Of a stretch of 64,000 nucleotides of DNA, positions 1 through 7,902 are shown piece by piece. Below the pieces are notes generated by a model, which had not been told where the DNA came from, made no database searches, and saw only the letters and a list, made by a program, of their open reading frames with translations. A program made the translations under genes and the position numbers. Position 1 is the first letter of the stretch. Each line of letters begins with the position of its first letter. Source of the stretch: Acidobacteriota bacterium (GTDB taxonomy: Bacteria; Acidobacteriota; Holophagae; Acanthopleuribacterales; Acanthopleuribacteraceae); NCBI GenBank assembly GCA_030066195.1, contig JASJCB010000004.1, positions 1 through 64,000 of the forward strand, in the 5' to 3' direction.

Positions 1-4
1 CCGT

Positions 5-1693
5 ATGCTCAAGAAGAAAGACACCGACCGCATCCTCATGACCATGCTGCGCTCCCACAAGGGCACCAGCGATTTGAATTTCACGGCCGGCAAACCGCTC
101 CAGGTGGAAGCCTCGGGCGCATTGACCCCGGTGGTCTTCAATCCGCCCATCGACAAGCTGACGCCTTATCAAACCGAGATGCTGGCCCTGGCCGTGGTGG
201 GCGGCGATCGCGGCAACCTGGAGACGCTGGTCAAGTCCGGCTCCTGCGATTGCGCCTACGAGGTGCCCGGCGAGTGCCGTTTCCGGGTGAACGTGTTCCA
301 GCAGCGCAAGCAGTACAGCATGGTGCTGCGCAAGTTGGAAACCAAGATCCTCAGCCTGGACGACCTGGGCCTGCCCGCAATCTTCAGCGACATGAGCGCC
401 GAGAAGAACGGCCTGATCCTGGTCACCGGCGCCACGGGTTCCGGGAAATCCACCACCCTGGCCGCGTTGCTCAATGAAATGAACGAGACCCGGGCCATCC
501 ATATCCTGACCATCGAGGACCCCATCGAATACGTGCACCCGCACAAGAAGGCCACCTTCAACCAGCGCGAACTGGGCACCGACTTCGACACCTTCGGCAG
601 CAGCCTGCGCGCGGCTCTGCGCCAGGCGCCCAAGGTCATCCTGATCGGCGAGATGCGCGACCGCGACACCGTGGAAATCGGCCTGGCCGCCGCCTCCACG
701 GGTCACCTGGTGCTGTCCACCCTGCACTCCATCGACTGCGGCCAGACCATCAACCGCATCGTGGGCATGTTCGACAAGGACGAGGAAATGCAGATCCGCG
801 CCAAGCTTGCCGAATGCCTGCGCTACGTGGTGAACCAACGCCTGCTGCCCAAGAAGGGCGGCGGTCGGGTGGCCTGCCAGGAGATTATGGGTATGAATAT
901 GCGTTCCCGCGAACTGGTGGTCTCGGGCGAAACGGAAGGCAAGACCTTCTACGACATCATCGGCGTGAGTCGCAACCGGGGTTGGCAAACCCACGACCAG
1001 GCGCTCACCGATCTCTATCAGGAAGACAAGATCGACGAGGAAACCGCCGTTGCCTACGCCTCCAACAAGCCCATCCTGCAACGCAACATCGACCGCATCA
1101 AACAGGAACGCGGCGTAGAAGACAAGGACGCCCTGCAACTGTCGCTGGACACCAGCGCTACCGAAATCAACAAGCTGATCAAAGAGACCTGGCCGCCGGC
1201 CGGCACCGAGTTCCCGCTGGTCACCATGGTCAACACCGAGTGCAAGATGATCATCTATGAGCCGGTCGTCGAGACGGAGGGCAACAACGCCGGGATGGCT
1301 TATCCCTTGAAGGTGCAGGGTAAGTGCCCGGGCGTGGCCGCCGCCAATCCCACGGGAACGCTGAACATGGTCGCATCCTCGAGCGGCGGCAGCGGGCCCA
1401 TGGTCAGCTACAGCGGTTGGCAGATGACCGATGTCATCTTTCTGGACGAACCCCTGGCCTCCAAGCCGGCCGCAAACTTGAAGCAGGCCATGGGCGAACT
1501 CTTTCCGAAGACCATCGAGTTGCCCAATCCGCGCTTGACCCCGGCCAAGGTCGAGGCGCTGAAAACCATTACCGAACAAGGCAAACTGCGGCACGTGCAG
1601 GCCCTCAAGAATGTCATGGCTAAAGCCGCCGATCCCAGGGAACAGGAAGCGGTCGGCGCGGCCATCAAGGCCATCCAGGAGCGTGGCGCATGA
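5..1693 (+). CDS. PilT-family pilus retraction ATPase with C-terminal extension
   Basis: Cytoplasmic hexameric ATPase that powers retraction of type IV pili (twitching motility). Residues 1-360 match PilT: Walker A GATGSGKST at about 142-150, an Asp-box stretch (TIEDPIEYVH), a Walker B-like ILIGEMRD near 213-220 and a His-box STGHLVLSTLH near 230-240. Family members are usually about 340-380 residues. This one has 562, and roughly the last 190 (from the SLDTSATEIN region) match nothing I recognise. The ATG lies 4 bases inside the window, so a further upstream start cannot be excluded. The stop overlaps the next gene as ATGA, so the two are translationally coupled. Confidence 0.9.
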   Translation: MLKKKDTDRILMTMLRSHKGTSDLNFTAGKPLQVEASGALTPVVFNPPIDKLTPYQTEMLALAVVGGDRGNLETLVKSGSCDCAYEVPGECRFRVNVFQQRKQYSMVLRKLETKILSLDDLGLPAIFSDMSAEKNGLILVTGATGSGKSTTLAALLNEMNETRAIHILTIEDPIEYVHPHKKATFNQRELGTDFDTFGSSLRAALRQAPKVILIGEMRDRDTVEIGLAAASTGHLVLSTLHSIDCGQTINRIVGMFDKDEEMQIRAKLAECLRYVVNQRLLPKKGGGRVACQEIMGMNMRSRELVVSGETEGKTFYDIIGVSRNRGWQTHDQALTDLYQEDKIDEETAVAYASNKPILQRNIDRIKQERGVEDKDALQLSLDTSATEINKLIKETWPPAGTEFPLVTMVNTECKMIIYEPVVETEGNNAGMAYPLKVQGKCPGVAAANPTGTLNMVASSSGGSGPMVSYSGWQMTDVIFLDEPLASKPAANLKQAMGELFPKTIELPNPRLTPAKVEALKTITEQGKLRHVQALKNVMAKAADPREQEAVGAAIKAIQERGA

Positions 1694-2517
1694 AGGATTT
1701 GCAATCACTGGTCCATCACCCGTCGGTCCAAGGCGCCGGCATGATCGTGTTGAACAGCGGCAAGCCCGTGGTGTTGGTACGCGGCCACGACCGGGCCGGA
1801 CTGGGCCAACCCCTGAGCAATCAACACATCATGGGCTTGCTGAAAGCCTCGCTGCCCAAGGAGGTCACCGGCGGCTTCCAGTGGGGCAAGTCGCTGAAGC
1901 ACGAACTGTTGGCGGGTGACGAGCGTTTTGTCATCGAGATCCAACTGAAGGCCGATAAAACCTTCCATGTCCAGATCGACCTGACCCCGATCGACACCCC
2001 CTCCGTAGATACGCTGGAACCCGGCGAAGCGGTGAAAGATGCACCGCAACTGGATGAAGACACCATGGAAGACCTGGTAGCCCAGTTGACGCGCGGCGAT
2101 CGCCTGGCTTTGATCTACGCGGTGGACTTCCAACAGGCCGCTGTCATCGAAAAGGCGGTTACCGAATCGGGTTACCAGGCGCGCAAGACCAACGAGGCGG
2201 CGCCCGTGCTGGAAGTCTTGAAATACCACGACTATCCCGTCTTCGTCATGGCTTTGGACGAGCATTATCGACGCGATCCGGTTTACGCCGCCCTGACCGG
2301 CATGAATATGGATTTGCGCCGCACGCAATTCTCGATCCTGGTGGCGCCGGGCCTGAAAACCGGCGACACCATGCAGGCGTTCAGCTTGAGTGTCCACCTT
2401 TGCGTGGCTCCTGACGACCTGGATCACCTGCGCGATTACATGGAGCGCGGCATGACCACCTGGCAGCGCACCACCGGACCCTTTCACGAATTTCTGGAAG
2501 CCGAGGGTCGGCTGTAA
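1690..2517 (+). CDS. Unknown protein coupled to PilT-like ATPase; possible pseudo-receiver fold
   Basis: Soluble protein of 275 residues with no signal peptide or membrane segment. I do not recognise a family. Residues 1-100 have alternating strands resembling the small N-terminal domain of PilT/PilU ATPases. Residues 130-260 alternate short hydrophobic strands and helices (ALIYAVDF..., YPVFVMALDE..., FSILVAPG...), as in CheY-like or FrzS-type pseudo-receivers, without the conserved phospho-Asp pocket being obvious. The ATGA overlap with the upstream PilT-like gene suggests a role in pilus motor control. The fold assignment is inference from pattern only. Confidence 0.75.
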   Translation: MKDLQSLVHHPSVQGAGMIVLNSGKPVVLVRGHDRAGLGQPLSNQHIMGLLKASLPKEVTGGFQWGKSLKHELLAGDERFVIEIQLKADKTFHVQIDLTPIDTPSVDTLEPGEAVKDAPQLDEDTMEDLVAQLTRGDRLALIYAVDFQQAAVIEKAVTESGYQARKTNEAAPVLEVLKYHDYPVFVMALDEHYRRDPVYAALTGMNMDLRRTQFSILVAPGLKTGDTMQAFSLSVHLCVAPDDLDHLRDYMERGMTTWQRTTGPFHEFLEAEGRL

Positions 2518-2544
2518 GCCTAATTCAATCTGGGAGTTGTCTTT

Positions 2545-3981
2545 ATGTTTGAATCACCCAAATCGCGCCGCGAGTTTCTGGCCGCCCTGCAAGCGGGCCG
2601 TATCAGCGCCCAGGTGCTGCAAAAAGCCATGGGCGAGACCGCGGCTTTTGCCGACGCCAAGGTCACCGATCTTGCCTGGAGCTTCGGCAATCCCAACGAG
2701 GAGTACAAGAAGTTCGCCTTCGCCGTGTTGGGCGTCATCACCGAGGAAGACAAGGCCGACCGGCTGTTCAACCTCTATCAAAGGGAACGCCGCCCCGAGG
2801 CCGAAAAGGACCTGGCCCGAGCCCTGGCCGCGTGCGGCAGCCAGGCCGTGTTGAGCCAACTTTCCAAGATGGTGAACAATAAAGACGTCAACACGCGACG
2901 CAAGGCACTGACCATGTTCCTGGGTCAGGAGGGTTGGTTCAAACACCGCAATATGGTGATGACCCTGATGGAGGATCCCAAGGCGGAGATCAGCGAAACC
3001 ATCCTGCGCCAGGTCGTGAAAACGGCCCCGAAAGCCTACGCGGGCCAACTGCGCCATCTGTCCGGTCACGCCAAACCGGAGATCCGCGCCCTGTGCCTGC
3101 AAGCACTGATCGGCATGAACCGCATCGACAACGCCGATATCTTCATCCGCCGCATGCCGCGCGAGGAAGGCGAACTGCGCAAGGCGCTGTACGGGGCGGT
3201 CGTGGCCTTCATCAAGGCGGACACCAAAGCCATGACCGAAAAAATCGTCGGCGCCCTGGGCGAAGCCGCGCCGGAGGTCCGCCAGGGAGCGATGTCGCTG
3301 CTGGTAAAGATGCCGGACCAGCCGGGCACCTTCAAGCAGATGCTCACCTTCTGCGGTTCGGTTTCGGCCATGATGCGCGACCAGGTTTTCAGCGAAATGG
3401 CCAAACAGGCGGACGGCTTCGCCGATCTGGCGATCAACCTGTTCAAAACGGAAAAAGACCCGGCATTACGGCTGCAAGTCCTCCACCTGGCCAAGTTCCT
3501 GAAACACCCCAAGCTGGCGCCCATCTTCCTCCACGAGATGAAGAACCCGGACTGGATGGTGCGCTACACGGCCATGCAGGTGCTGGGCGAAATGAAGGCT
3601 GCCCAAGCCCTTTCACCGTTGGTAGAGCAAATGAGCAACCCGGAATCGGCCATGGGCGCCATCGAAGCCTTAGACAAGTACCGCGACATGCGCCTGGCCA
3701 AACCCTTCCTGGCCAGGCTCCCCAAGGCCCCGGAATCGGAACAACTGGCGCTGCTAAAGGCACTGGAGAACCTGGGAGACGCCAGGCTGTTGCAACCCAT
3801 GCACCAGTTCCTGGATTCCCCGGCGCCGAAGGGCAAGGCCAAGAAGGTAGCGGCGGAAACCCTCATCCGCATGTGCGAGGCAACCAACACGGCGGTTCCG
3901 CCCAGAATCAAGGAAATCCACGACCAACTGGCGGAAAAAACCATTGAAGACCTACCGGACCTGGGTTTGAAACTGGTGTAG
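2545..3981 (+). CDS. HEAT-repeat protein
   Basis: All-helical 478-residue protein built from consecutive 30-40 residue helical pairs of HEAT/PBS-lyase type, for example the stretches around NPDWMVRYTAMQVLGEMKA and KAKKVAAETLIRM. Such proteins are scaffolds for protein-protein contacts. There is no signal peptide, so it is probably cytoplasmic. It begins 27 bp after the preceding gene with a GGGAG ribosome binding site, and so is probably the third gene of the PilT operon. It may be an adaptor or regulator of the pilus motor; that role is inferred from position only. Confidence 0.85.
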   Translation: MFESPKSRREFLAALQAGRISAQVLQKAMGETAAFADAKVTDLAWSFGNPNEEYKKFAFAVLGVITEEDKADRLFNLYQRERRPEAEKDLARALAACGSQAVLSQLSKMVNNKDVNTRRKALTMFLGQEGWFKHRNMVMTLMEDPKAEISETILRQVVKTAPKAYAGQLRHLSGHAKPEIRALCLQALIGMNRIDNADIFIRRMPREEGELRKALYGAVVAFIKADTKAMTEKIVGALGEAAPEVRQGAMSLLVKMPDQPGTFKQMLTFCGSVSAMMRDQVFSEMAKQADGFADLAINLFKTEKDPALRLQVLHLAKFLKHPKLAPIFLHEMKNPDWMVRYTAMQVLGEMKAAQALSPLVEQMSNPESAMGAIEALDKYRDMRLAKPFLARLPKAPESEQLALLKALENLGDARLLQPMHQFLDSPAPKGKAKKVAAETLIRMCEATNTAVPPRIKEIHDQLAEKTIEDLPDLGLKLV

Positions 3982-4025
3982 GGTTGAACGGAGCAGTCTT
4001 TAGGGGGATCTCGGGTCTTTATCGA

Positions 4026-4187
4026 TTAGCCATTTTCAGGTGTCGGCTCCTCAACAGTTTCCACCTCGAATACACTGTATTCTACATTGAGGGTTCTGAT
4101 ATCCTGGTAGGCTGAAACAAAATAGAAACCTTTGGTGGAAGAAAGTTTGCGCTGGGTCAACCTGGCCTTTTCGCGGGTATTGATCAT
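4026..4187 (-). CDS. Small hypothetical protein (53 aa)
   Basis: Short ORF convergent with the HEAT-repeat gene. I chose the ATG at 4187 (MINTREKARL...) because AAGGAAAG lies about 6 bases upstream; the frame stays open a further 16 codons without another good signal. The product has a basic N-terminus and an acidic C-terminal tail (EVETVEEPTPENG), with no membrane segment or cysteine. No family recognised. It could be spurious, but the ribosome binding site and the amphipathic middle segment argue for expression. Confidence 0.45.
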   Translation of the reverse strand: MINTREKARLTQRKLSSTKGFYFVSAYQDIRTLNVEYSVFEVETVEEPTPENG

Positions 4188-4379
4188 GGGTGCTTTCCTT
4201 CGATGCGCGTCACATGCGCGACGGGCAATTAGCACCGGGCGGTGTCCCCGGCCATCCCGCCATCCCAGGGTTACGCTGGTGCTGTGTTGCCTATTCTGTT
4301 ACCATAATAAGCTATGCCCTCTCGGGCCAAAAAATGACCGGGCTGTGGAGAACAGGGCCTCCAGGAGCAAGCACCTCAC

Positions 4380-5330
4380 ATGAGTGAACGGCGCCAAGTT
4401 AATGCTGTATTTGTAAAAGAACAAGAGGTTGGTGAACACGCCAGGCGCGTTATCAGTGATCCTCCGGTATCTTTTGACGCCCTGATGTACGAATACCAAC
4501 AGCTCAGCGAACAATTCCACAAACTTCTGCGCCAGTCCCGCAAAATGACGCGCCTGGCCGATTCCGGCCAGAACAAGCTTATCAAACTGAAAAACCGCCT
4601 CGAAGAACAAAACCAGAAGATCGAAGAACAGCACGAAGCCTTGATCGAGGCCAACAAAAAACTGGAAGAGGCCAGCCTGACCGATTCCCTCACCGGTCTC
4701 CGGAATCGTCGGTTTCTCAACACCTTTCTGGCCAAGGACATCGACGGTATCGCCCGCGATTTGGAAGAGGGCGGCGGCATCTCCCGCAATTTCCTGCTGA
4801 TGATGCTGGATGTCGACCATTTCAAACTGGTCAACGATAATTACGGACACAGTGCCGGCGACATGGTGCTGAAACAAATCGCAGGGTTGATCAGCAATAA
4901 CTGCCGCCGCGGCGATATTCCCGTCCGTTGGGGCGGTGAGGAATTCCTGATGGTCTGTCGCGATGCCGACCGTCAGTTTGCCCCGTCCCTGGCCGAACGA
5001 TTGCGCAAACAAATCGAGTGTACCGACTTCGATATCGGCGAGGGCCGTGTCTTGAATTGTACCGCTTCCATCGGTTTTGCCTTCTTCCCCTTCTTTTCTC
5101 AAGACCCCTTTCGCCTGGACTGGGAACGAGTGGTGGATCTGGCTGACCAGGGCCTTTACGCCGCCAAGCGAACCAGCCGAAATGCCTGGGTAGGCGTGGT
5201 TTCCGCCGACGATGCGGAACAGGTTCAGCTTGCCAATGAAACCTTGCCGCGCTTGGAACTCCTGGAGCAGAAAGGCCTGGTGCGCATTCAATCCTCCCTG
5301 CCCGAGGAAATGGCCATCCACTGGCATTGA
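4380..5330 (+). CDS. Diguanylate cyclase with N-terminal coiled coil (GGEEF)
   Basis: Synthesises cyclic di-GMP from two GTP. Residues about 35-100 form a long coiled coil (QNQKIEEQHEALIEANKKLEEA) leading into a GGDEF domain. The active site is GGEEF at 185-189, preceded by the inhibitory-site motif RRGD at 176-179, so both catalysis and product feedback inhibition should be intact. No transmembrane segment is visible, so it is cytosolic with an unknown input. The start is supported by AGGAG about 12 bases upstream. It lies 246 bp upstream of the peptide cluster on the same strand, but the gap argues for a separate transcript. Confidence 0.93.
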   Translation: MSERRQVNAVFVKEQEVGEHARRVISDPPVSFDALMYEYQQLSEQFHKLLRQSRKMTRLADSGQNKLIKLKNRLEEQNQKIEEQHEALIEANKKLEEASLTDSLTGLRNRRFLNTFLAKDIDGIARDLEEGGGISRNFLLMMLDVDHFKLVNDNYGHSAGDMVLKQIAGLISNNCRRGDIPVRWGGEEFLMVCRDADRQFAPSLAERLRKQIECTDFDIGEGRVLNCTASIGFAFFPFFSQDPFRLDWERVVDLADQGLYAAKRTSRNAWVGVVSADDAEQVQLANETLPRLELLEQKGLVRIQSSLPEEMAIHWH

Positions 5331-5442
5331 AACTGTCGTTTCGCCGATTTTTCGACGTGACGCCGGCAGGGATCTCATTTCGTTTTCAGTGCGGTTACTA
5401 TCGCCGCGGCACCCTTTCTACAAAAGTGCATTTTTAAGCCGG

Positions 5443-5456
5443 CGAACATATGTTCT
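5443..5456 (+). promoter_or_regulatory. Palindrome resembling a LexA/DinR box, followed by a T tract
   Basis: CGAACATATGTTCT has the CGAAC-N4-GTTC form of the Gram-positive-type LexA operator and lies about 120 bp upstream of the first peptide gene. A run of T residues follows directly, so an alternative reading is a weak intrinsic terminator for the upstream diguanylate cyclase gene (4-bp stem only). Which role applies cannot be decided here. Confidence 0.2.
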
Positions 5457-5576
5457 TTTCGTTTTTTTTTTCGAGTAGTACAATAACTCCTTAACCGGGT
5501 ATAGTTGCAATCGCGTTCCGGCCCATATCGATGCCGTCTTTCCCGAATGTTGTCATAGATTTGCAAGGAGGATCTT

Positions 5577-5765
5577 ATGAAGAAATACCTGATCGGTCTC
5601 GGGGTTTTTGCCCTCTCCTTTTTCGTAGACGTCACACCGGTTACTCAAACTCTGGCTTCTCTGAACCAGGCTGACGATGCCTATGCCGCGATCAGAATTT
5701 TCGGTCGGGCGCCCTTAATGGGCGGGGGTTGTGAAAATGGCGTCGGAATCTGTATTGAAGAATAA
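5577..5765 (+). CDS. Secreted mini-peptide 1 of a tandem paralogous trio
   Basis: A 62-residue precursor with a Sec-type N-terminus (MKKYL, then a hydrophobic stretch to about residue 17) and possible signal-peptidase cleavage after the AYA near 35-37. The predicted mature part is only about 25 residues: I-x-IFGRAPL and a C-terminal C-x6-C loop (C52...C59, ending ICIEE). The AAGGAGG ribosome binding site is strong. The next two genes encode paralogues with the same MxKYxV start, A-x-A region, I-x-GRxP motif and two terminal cysteines. I do not recognise a named family. The layout resembles bacterial exported peptide precursors such as Bacteroidota NVEALA proteins. Confidence 0.75.
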   Translation: MKKYLIGLGVFALSFFVDVTPVTQTLASLNQADDAYAAIRIFGRAPLMGGGCENGVGICIEE

Positions 5766-5775
5766 GGAGTTTGCC

Positions 5776-5991
5776 ATGCGGAAATATATTGTCGCCCTCA
5801 TCGTCTTCGCCCTTTCCTTTTTCGTTGGCGTCCCCCAATTCATGCAAGATGCACCGGCTTTGGTCGGAACCCAACCCGCTATAGCAGCGGAAGCCGGCAT
5901 CTTCGGGCGTCCCCCCATCGGAACCGAACTCGACGGCGCGGGCTTCGGCGAATGTGAAGTCGACTCCGCAAAAATCTGCATCTCGCAATAG
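5776..5991 (+). CDS. Secreted mini-peptide 2 of the trio
   Basis: A 71-residue paralogue of the preceding gene, 10 bp downstream, with AAGGAG before its ATG. It has an N-terminal hydrophobic export signal (MRKYIVALIVFALSFFVG) and an AIAAEA region that is a likely cleavage site near 35-39. The predicted mature peptide holds IFGRPP at about 42-47 and cysteines at 60 and 68 (C-x7-C, one residue longer than in the other two), ending ICISQ. Identity with peptide 1 is concentrated in the signal sequence, the GRxP motif and the terminal C(E)...ICI, as expected of a family under selection at both ends. Confidence 0.78.
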   Translation: MRKYIVALIVFALSFFVGVPQFMQDAPALVGTQPAIAAEAGIFGRPPIGTELDGAGFGECEVDSAKICISQ

Positions 5992-6011
5992 TCGCACCCC
6001 CTTGAACCAAC

Positions 6012-6039
6012 GTCCAACCATGGGCCCGCATGGTTGGAC
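6012..6039 (+). repeat. Perfect 11-bp hairpin between peptide genes 2 and 3
   Basis: Arms GTCCAACCATG (6012-6022) and CATGGTTGGAC (6029-6039) with a 6-base loop. No T run follows directly, although CTTTTTTC occurs 17 bases later. It may act as a 3'-end or RNA stabiliser or attenuator, making the upstream peptide mRNA more abundant than the downstream genes. A second hairpin of the same size follows peptide gene 3. Confidence 0.6.
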
Positions 6040-6094
6040 ATCACCCGACCCGGGAGCTTTTTTCGAATACGCCTTAAACTTAAGGAGGTTAGGC

Positions 6095-6316
6095 ATGAAG
6101 AAATACCTGGTCATCATCGCCGTGTTTGCGGGATCCTTTGCCTTGGACATCAGCCCGGTTATACAGGGTGTCGATTCACTCGGACAGCATGGAACTGCAT
6201 ACGCGGATGAAACCATCAAGATCTACGGCAGGCCGCCCCTGGCTACCAGGGCCGTCAATCAAGGCGAATCCCGTTGTGAAAGCGGCATCGGCTTTTGTAT
6301 CGGCTCGTATGATTAA
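6095..6316 (+). CDS. Secreted mini-peptide 3 of the trio
   Basis: A 73-residue paralogue starting at an ATG preceded by AAGGAGG; an open frame upstream (from 5954) lacks such a signal. The N-terminal export signal is MKKYLVIIAVFAGSFAL, with a TAYADE stretch at about 34-39 as the probable cleavage site. The mature part contains IYGRPPL (43-49) and a C-terminal C61-ESGIGF-C68 loop (C-x6-C). Together with peptides 1 and 2 this defines the pattern A-x-A...I-x-GRxP(L/I)...CE-x-G-x-G-x-CI. It is followed by an 11-bp hairpin and then the propeller gene. Confidence 0.78.
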   Translation: MKKYLVIIAVFAGSFALDISPVIQGVDSLGQHGTAYADETIKIYGRPPLATRAVNQGESRCESGIGFCIGSYD

Positions 6317-6365
6317 CACCGCTTTAGATCGCTAATCACTGGAACCACCGGCATTTTACAACCCC

Positions 6366-6390
6366 GTCCCCATGGTGCTACCATGGGGAC
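6366..6390 (+). repeat. Perfect 11-bp hairpin after peptide gene 3
   Basis: Arms GTCCCCATGGT (6366-6376) and ACCATGGGGAC (6380-6390) around a 3-base loop. It lies between the last peptide gene and the propeller gene without a following T run, which suits partial termination or mRNA protection rather than full termination. It shares the core ACCATGG with the hairpin at 6012-6039. Confidence 0.6.
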
Positions 6391-6463
6391 ACCACAAGCT
6401 TCAAGTCCCCGGTGCATTCGGGTCACCTGACAAGGGCAAGAAACTTGTAGCCGGGAGATCTGT

Positions 6464-7435
6464 ATGTTCCTATTGATTTGGTTGGCCTGGCAAGGCGAGC
6501 CGGAGCCGGTCGGAAGTGTCTTTCTGAACCGGCCCGCTTTTGGAGGTCAATACGTCTTCACCAAATACGTTTTGGGCGGCGACGGGACCTTTCTCATCAA
6601 TGAGGGGTTCTACATCTATCACTACGACAGGGACGGCAAGCTGATCCGACGCTTCGGGGGCAGGGGCGGCGGGCCCGGCGAATTCGGGGCGCGTATCCTG
6701 GAATCGGCCTACGACGGGGAAACCTATTACGTCTTCGACAACACCGGCAACTGGAATCTTTTCGACCGAAACGGCCGCTTTATTCGCCGCGGCTATCGTC
6801 CGGTCAGGGGCCTCCACTTCGTCGGTCAAAACCTGTTCGGCAGCCAGGTGAGTCTGGGCGATTACCAGAATGCCCAGGTGCCGGTGGTGGGCATGTTCTA
6901 TAGAAACCGGGAGGATTTTCCCAAAACCTTCACCCGCTTTCATCCCACCGCCGAAGCCAATACCCGCGACCTGGACTTCCGCTTCTCCCTGTGCTTCTTC
7001 CTGGAGAGGAACGGTATTCTCTTCGCGGTCAACGAATTGGAAACCAAACTGTATCTCTATGACAAAGACCTGACGCTTCAAAAAAAGTTCGATTTCCAGG
7101 CGCCCACCTGGAGCGATCCACCCAAGAAATTCTTCATGAACTGGCGCAATGCCCAAGCCTACGCACGTTGGTGGTGCTCCTTTCCCAAAATCCGGGGGCT
7201 GACCGCGATGGACGACCAATTGATCATTCCCATGGAGATTCCCGACCCGGACAACCCGACCGAACCCGCGCTGGCCGTGTTGAAGATGGGAACGGACGGC
7301 AAGTTGACCCGGCCGGCGTTCAAAGCCAAGGCGCTCTATCTGGGCGTGTACCGAAGCCAGATGCACCTGTTGTTTATTCACGATAACGACGATGCTGCCT
7401 TTCCGGATTTCGAAGTAAGGAGGTACCGGTGGTAA
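6464..7435 (+). CDS. 6-bladed beta-propeller protein of the peptide cassette
   Basis: A 323-residue beta-propeller of the type annotated as 6-bladed beta-propeller. Evidence is the repeated strand pattern (YHYDRDGKLIRRFG, YVFDNTGNWNLFDRNGRFIRR, LYLYDKDLTLQKKF) and the diagnostic GRGGGPGEF loop near residues 66-75. The start at 6464 has a GGGAG site; a short hydrophobic N-terminus (MFLLIWLAW) could be a weak export signal. Its stop overlaps the start of the thioredoxin-like gene by 7 bp. Paralogues lie at 15673-16710 and 42050-43045. Ligand and partner are unknown; the encoded mini-peptides are the obvious candidates by position. Confidence 0.82.
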   Translation: MFLLIWLAWQGEPEPVGSVFLNRPAFGGQYVFTKYVLGGDGTFLINEGFYIYHYDRDGKLIRRFGGRGGGPGEFGARILESAYDGETYYVFDNTGNWNLFDRNGRFIRRGYRPVRGLHFVGQNLFGSQVSLGDYQNAQVPVVGMFYRNREDFPKTFTRFHPTAEANTRDLDFRFSLCFFLERNGILFAVNELETKLYLYDKDLTLQKKFDFQAPTWSDPPKKFFMNWRNAQAYARWWCSFPKIRGLTAMDDQLIIPMEIPDPDNPTEPALAVLKMGTDGKLTRPAFKAKALYLGVYRSQMHLLFIHDNDDAAFPDFEVRRYRW

Positions 7436-7902
7436 AGAAGCTGATATTCTTCCTCTTCGTAGTGAGCTTGATCGCAATTCGCCTGGCTTATGATGTCTTT
7501 ATTGCCGCACCCAAAAACCCGCAATTGGTCGAGTTGGCCGCAAAACATCTGGATAACGACGGTTTGACTTTCGTCGTGCTGATGGACGGGCAAACCGACA
7601 ATTGCAAACCCTGTTACGCCGAACTCGAGATTCTCAACGACATCGCGCAACGCTTTCCCGATACAGGATTCCTGGTTTTGTTGGGTACCGAATTCGAAAA
7701 AGAGATGATCGCCTATTACGGTTTGCCGGCCGCCCGGGTGGAAGTTGATCGCGCCGTATTGCGAAAGTGGTATCATCTAAATGAAGGCACCAAGGTTTTC
7801 GTATTGGATAAATCAGGGCAGGTCATCACGATCTTGCCGTTGGGCCGAAATAACCTGCCGGACAGGGAACGATTATATTATGAGCTCCTCAATGCCTATT
7901 GA
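7429..7902 (+). CDS. Membrane-anchored thioredoxin-like protein (CKPC)
   Basis: A 157-residue protein with one N-terminal membrane segment (LIFFLFVVSLIAIRLAYDVF) and a thioredoxin-like domain carrying C59-K-P-C62, probably facing the periplasm. The family's cis-Pro loop is replaced (LNEGTKVFVLD instead of xPTxxxID), so substrate binding may be altered. The start is a GTG with AAGGAGG four to five bases upstream, overlapping the propeller stop. Its own 3' end overlaps the kinase gene by 23 bp. A role in forming or reducing the disulfide of the C-x6/7-C mini-peptides encoded upstream is inferred from gene context. Confidence 0.85.
   Translation: MVKKLIFFLFVVSLIAIRLAYDVFIAAPKNPQLVELAAKHLDNDGLTFVVLMDGQTDNCKPCYAELEILNDIAQRFPDTGFLVLLGTEFEKEMIAYYGLPAARVEVDRAVLRKWYHLNEGTKVFVLDKSGQVITILPLGRNNLPDRERLYYELLNAY

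Noticed and set aside
4299..5378. Long minus-strand frame opposite the diguanylate cyclase
   Set aside because: Shadow of a clear GGDEF gene; no motifs and no ribosome binding site.
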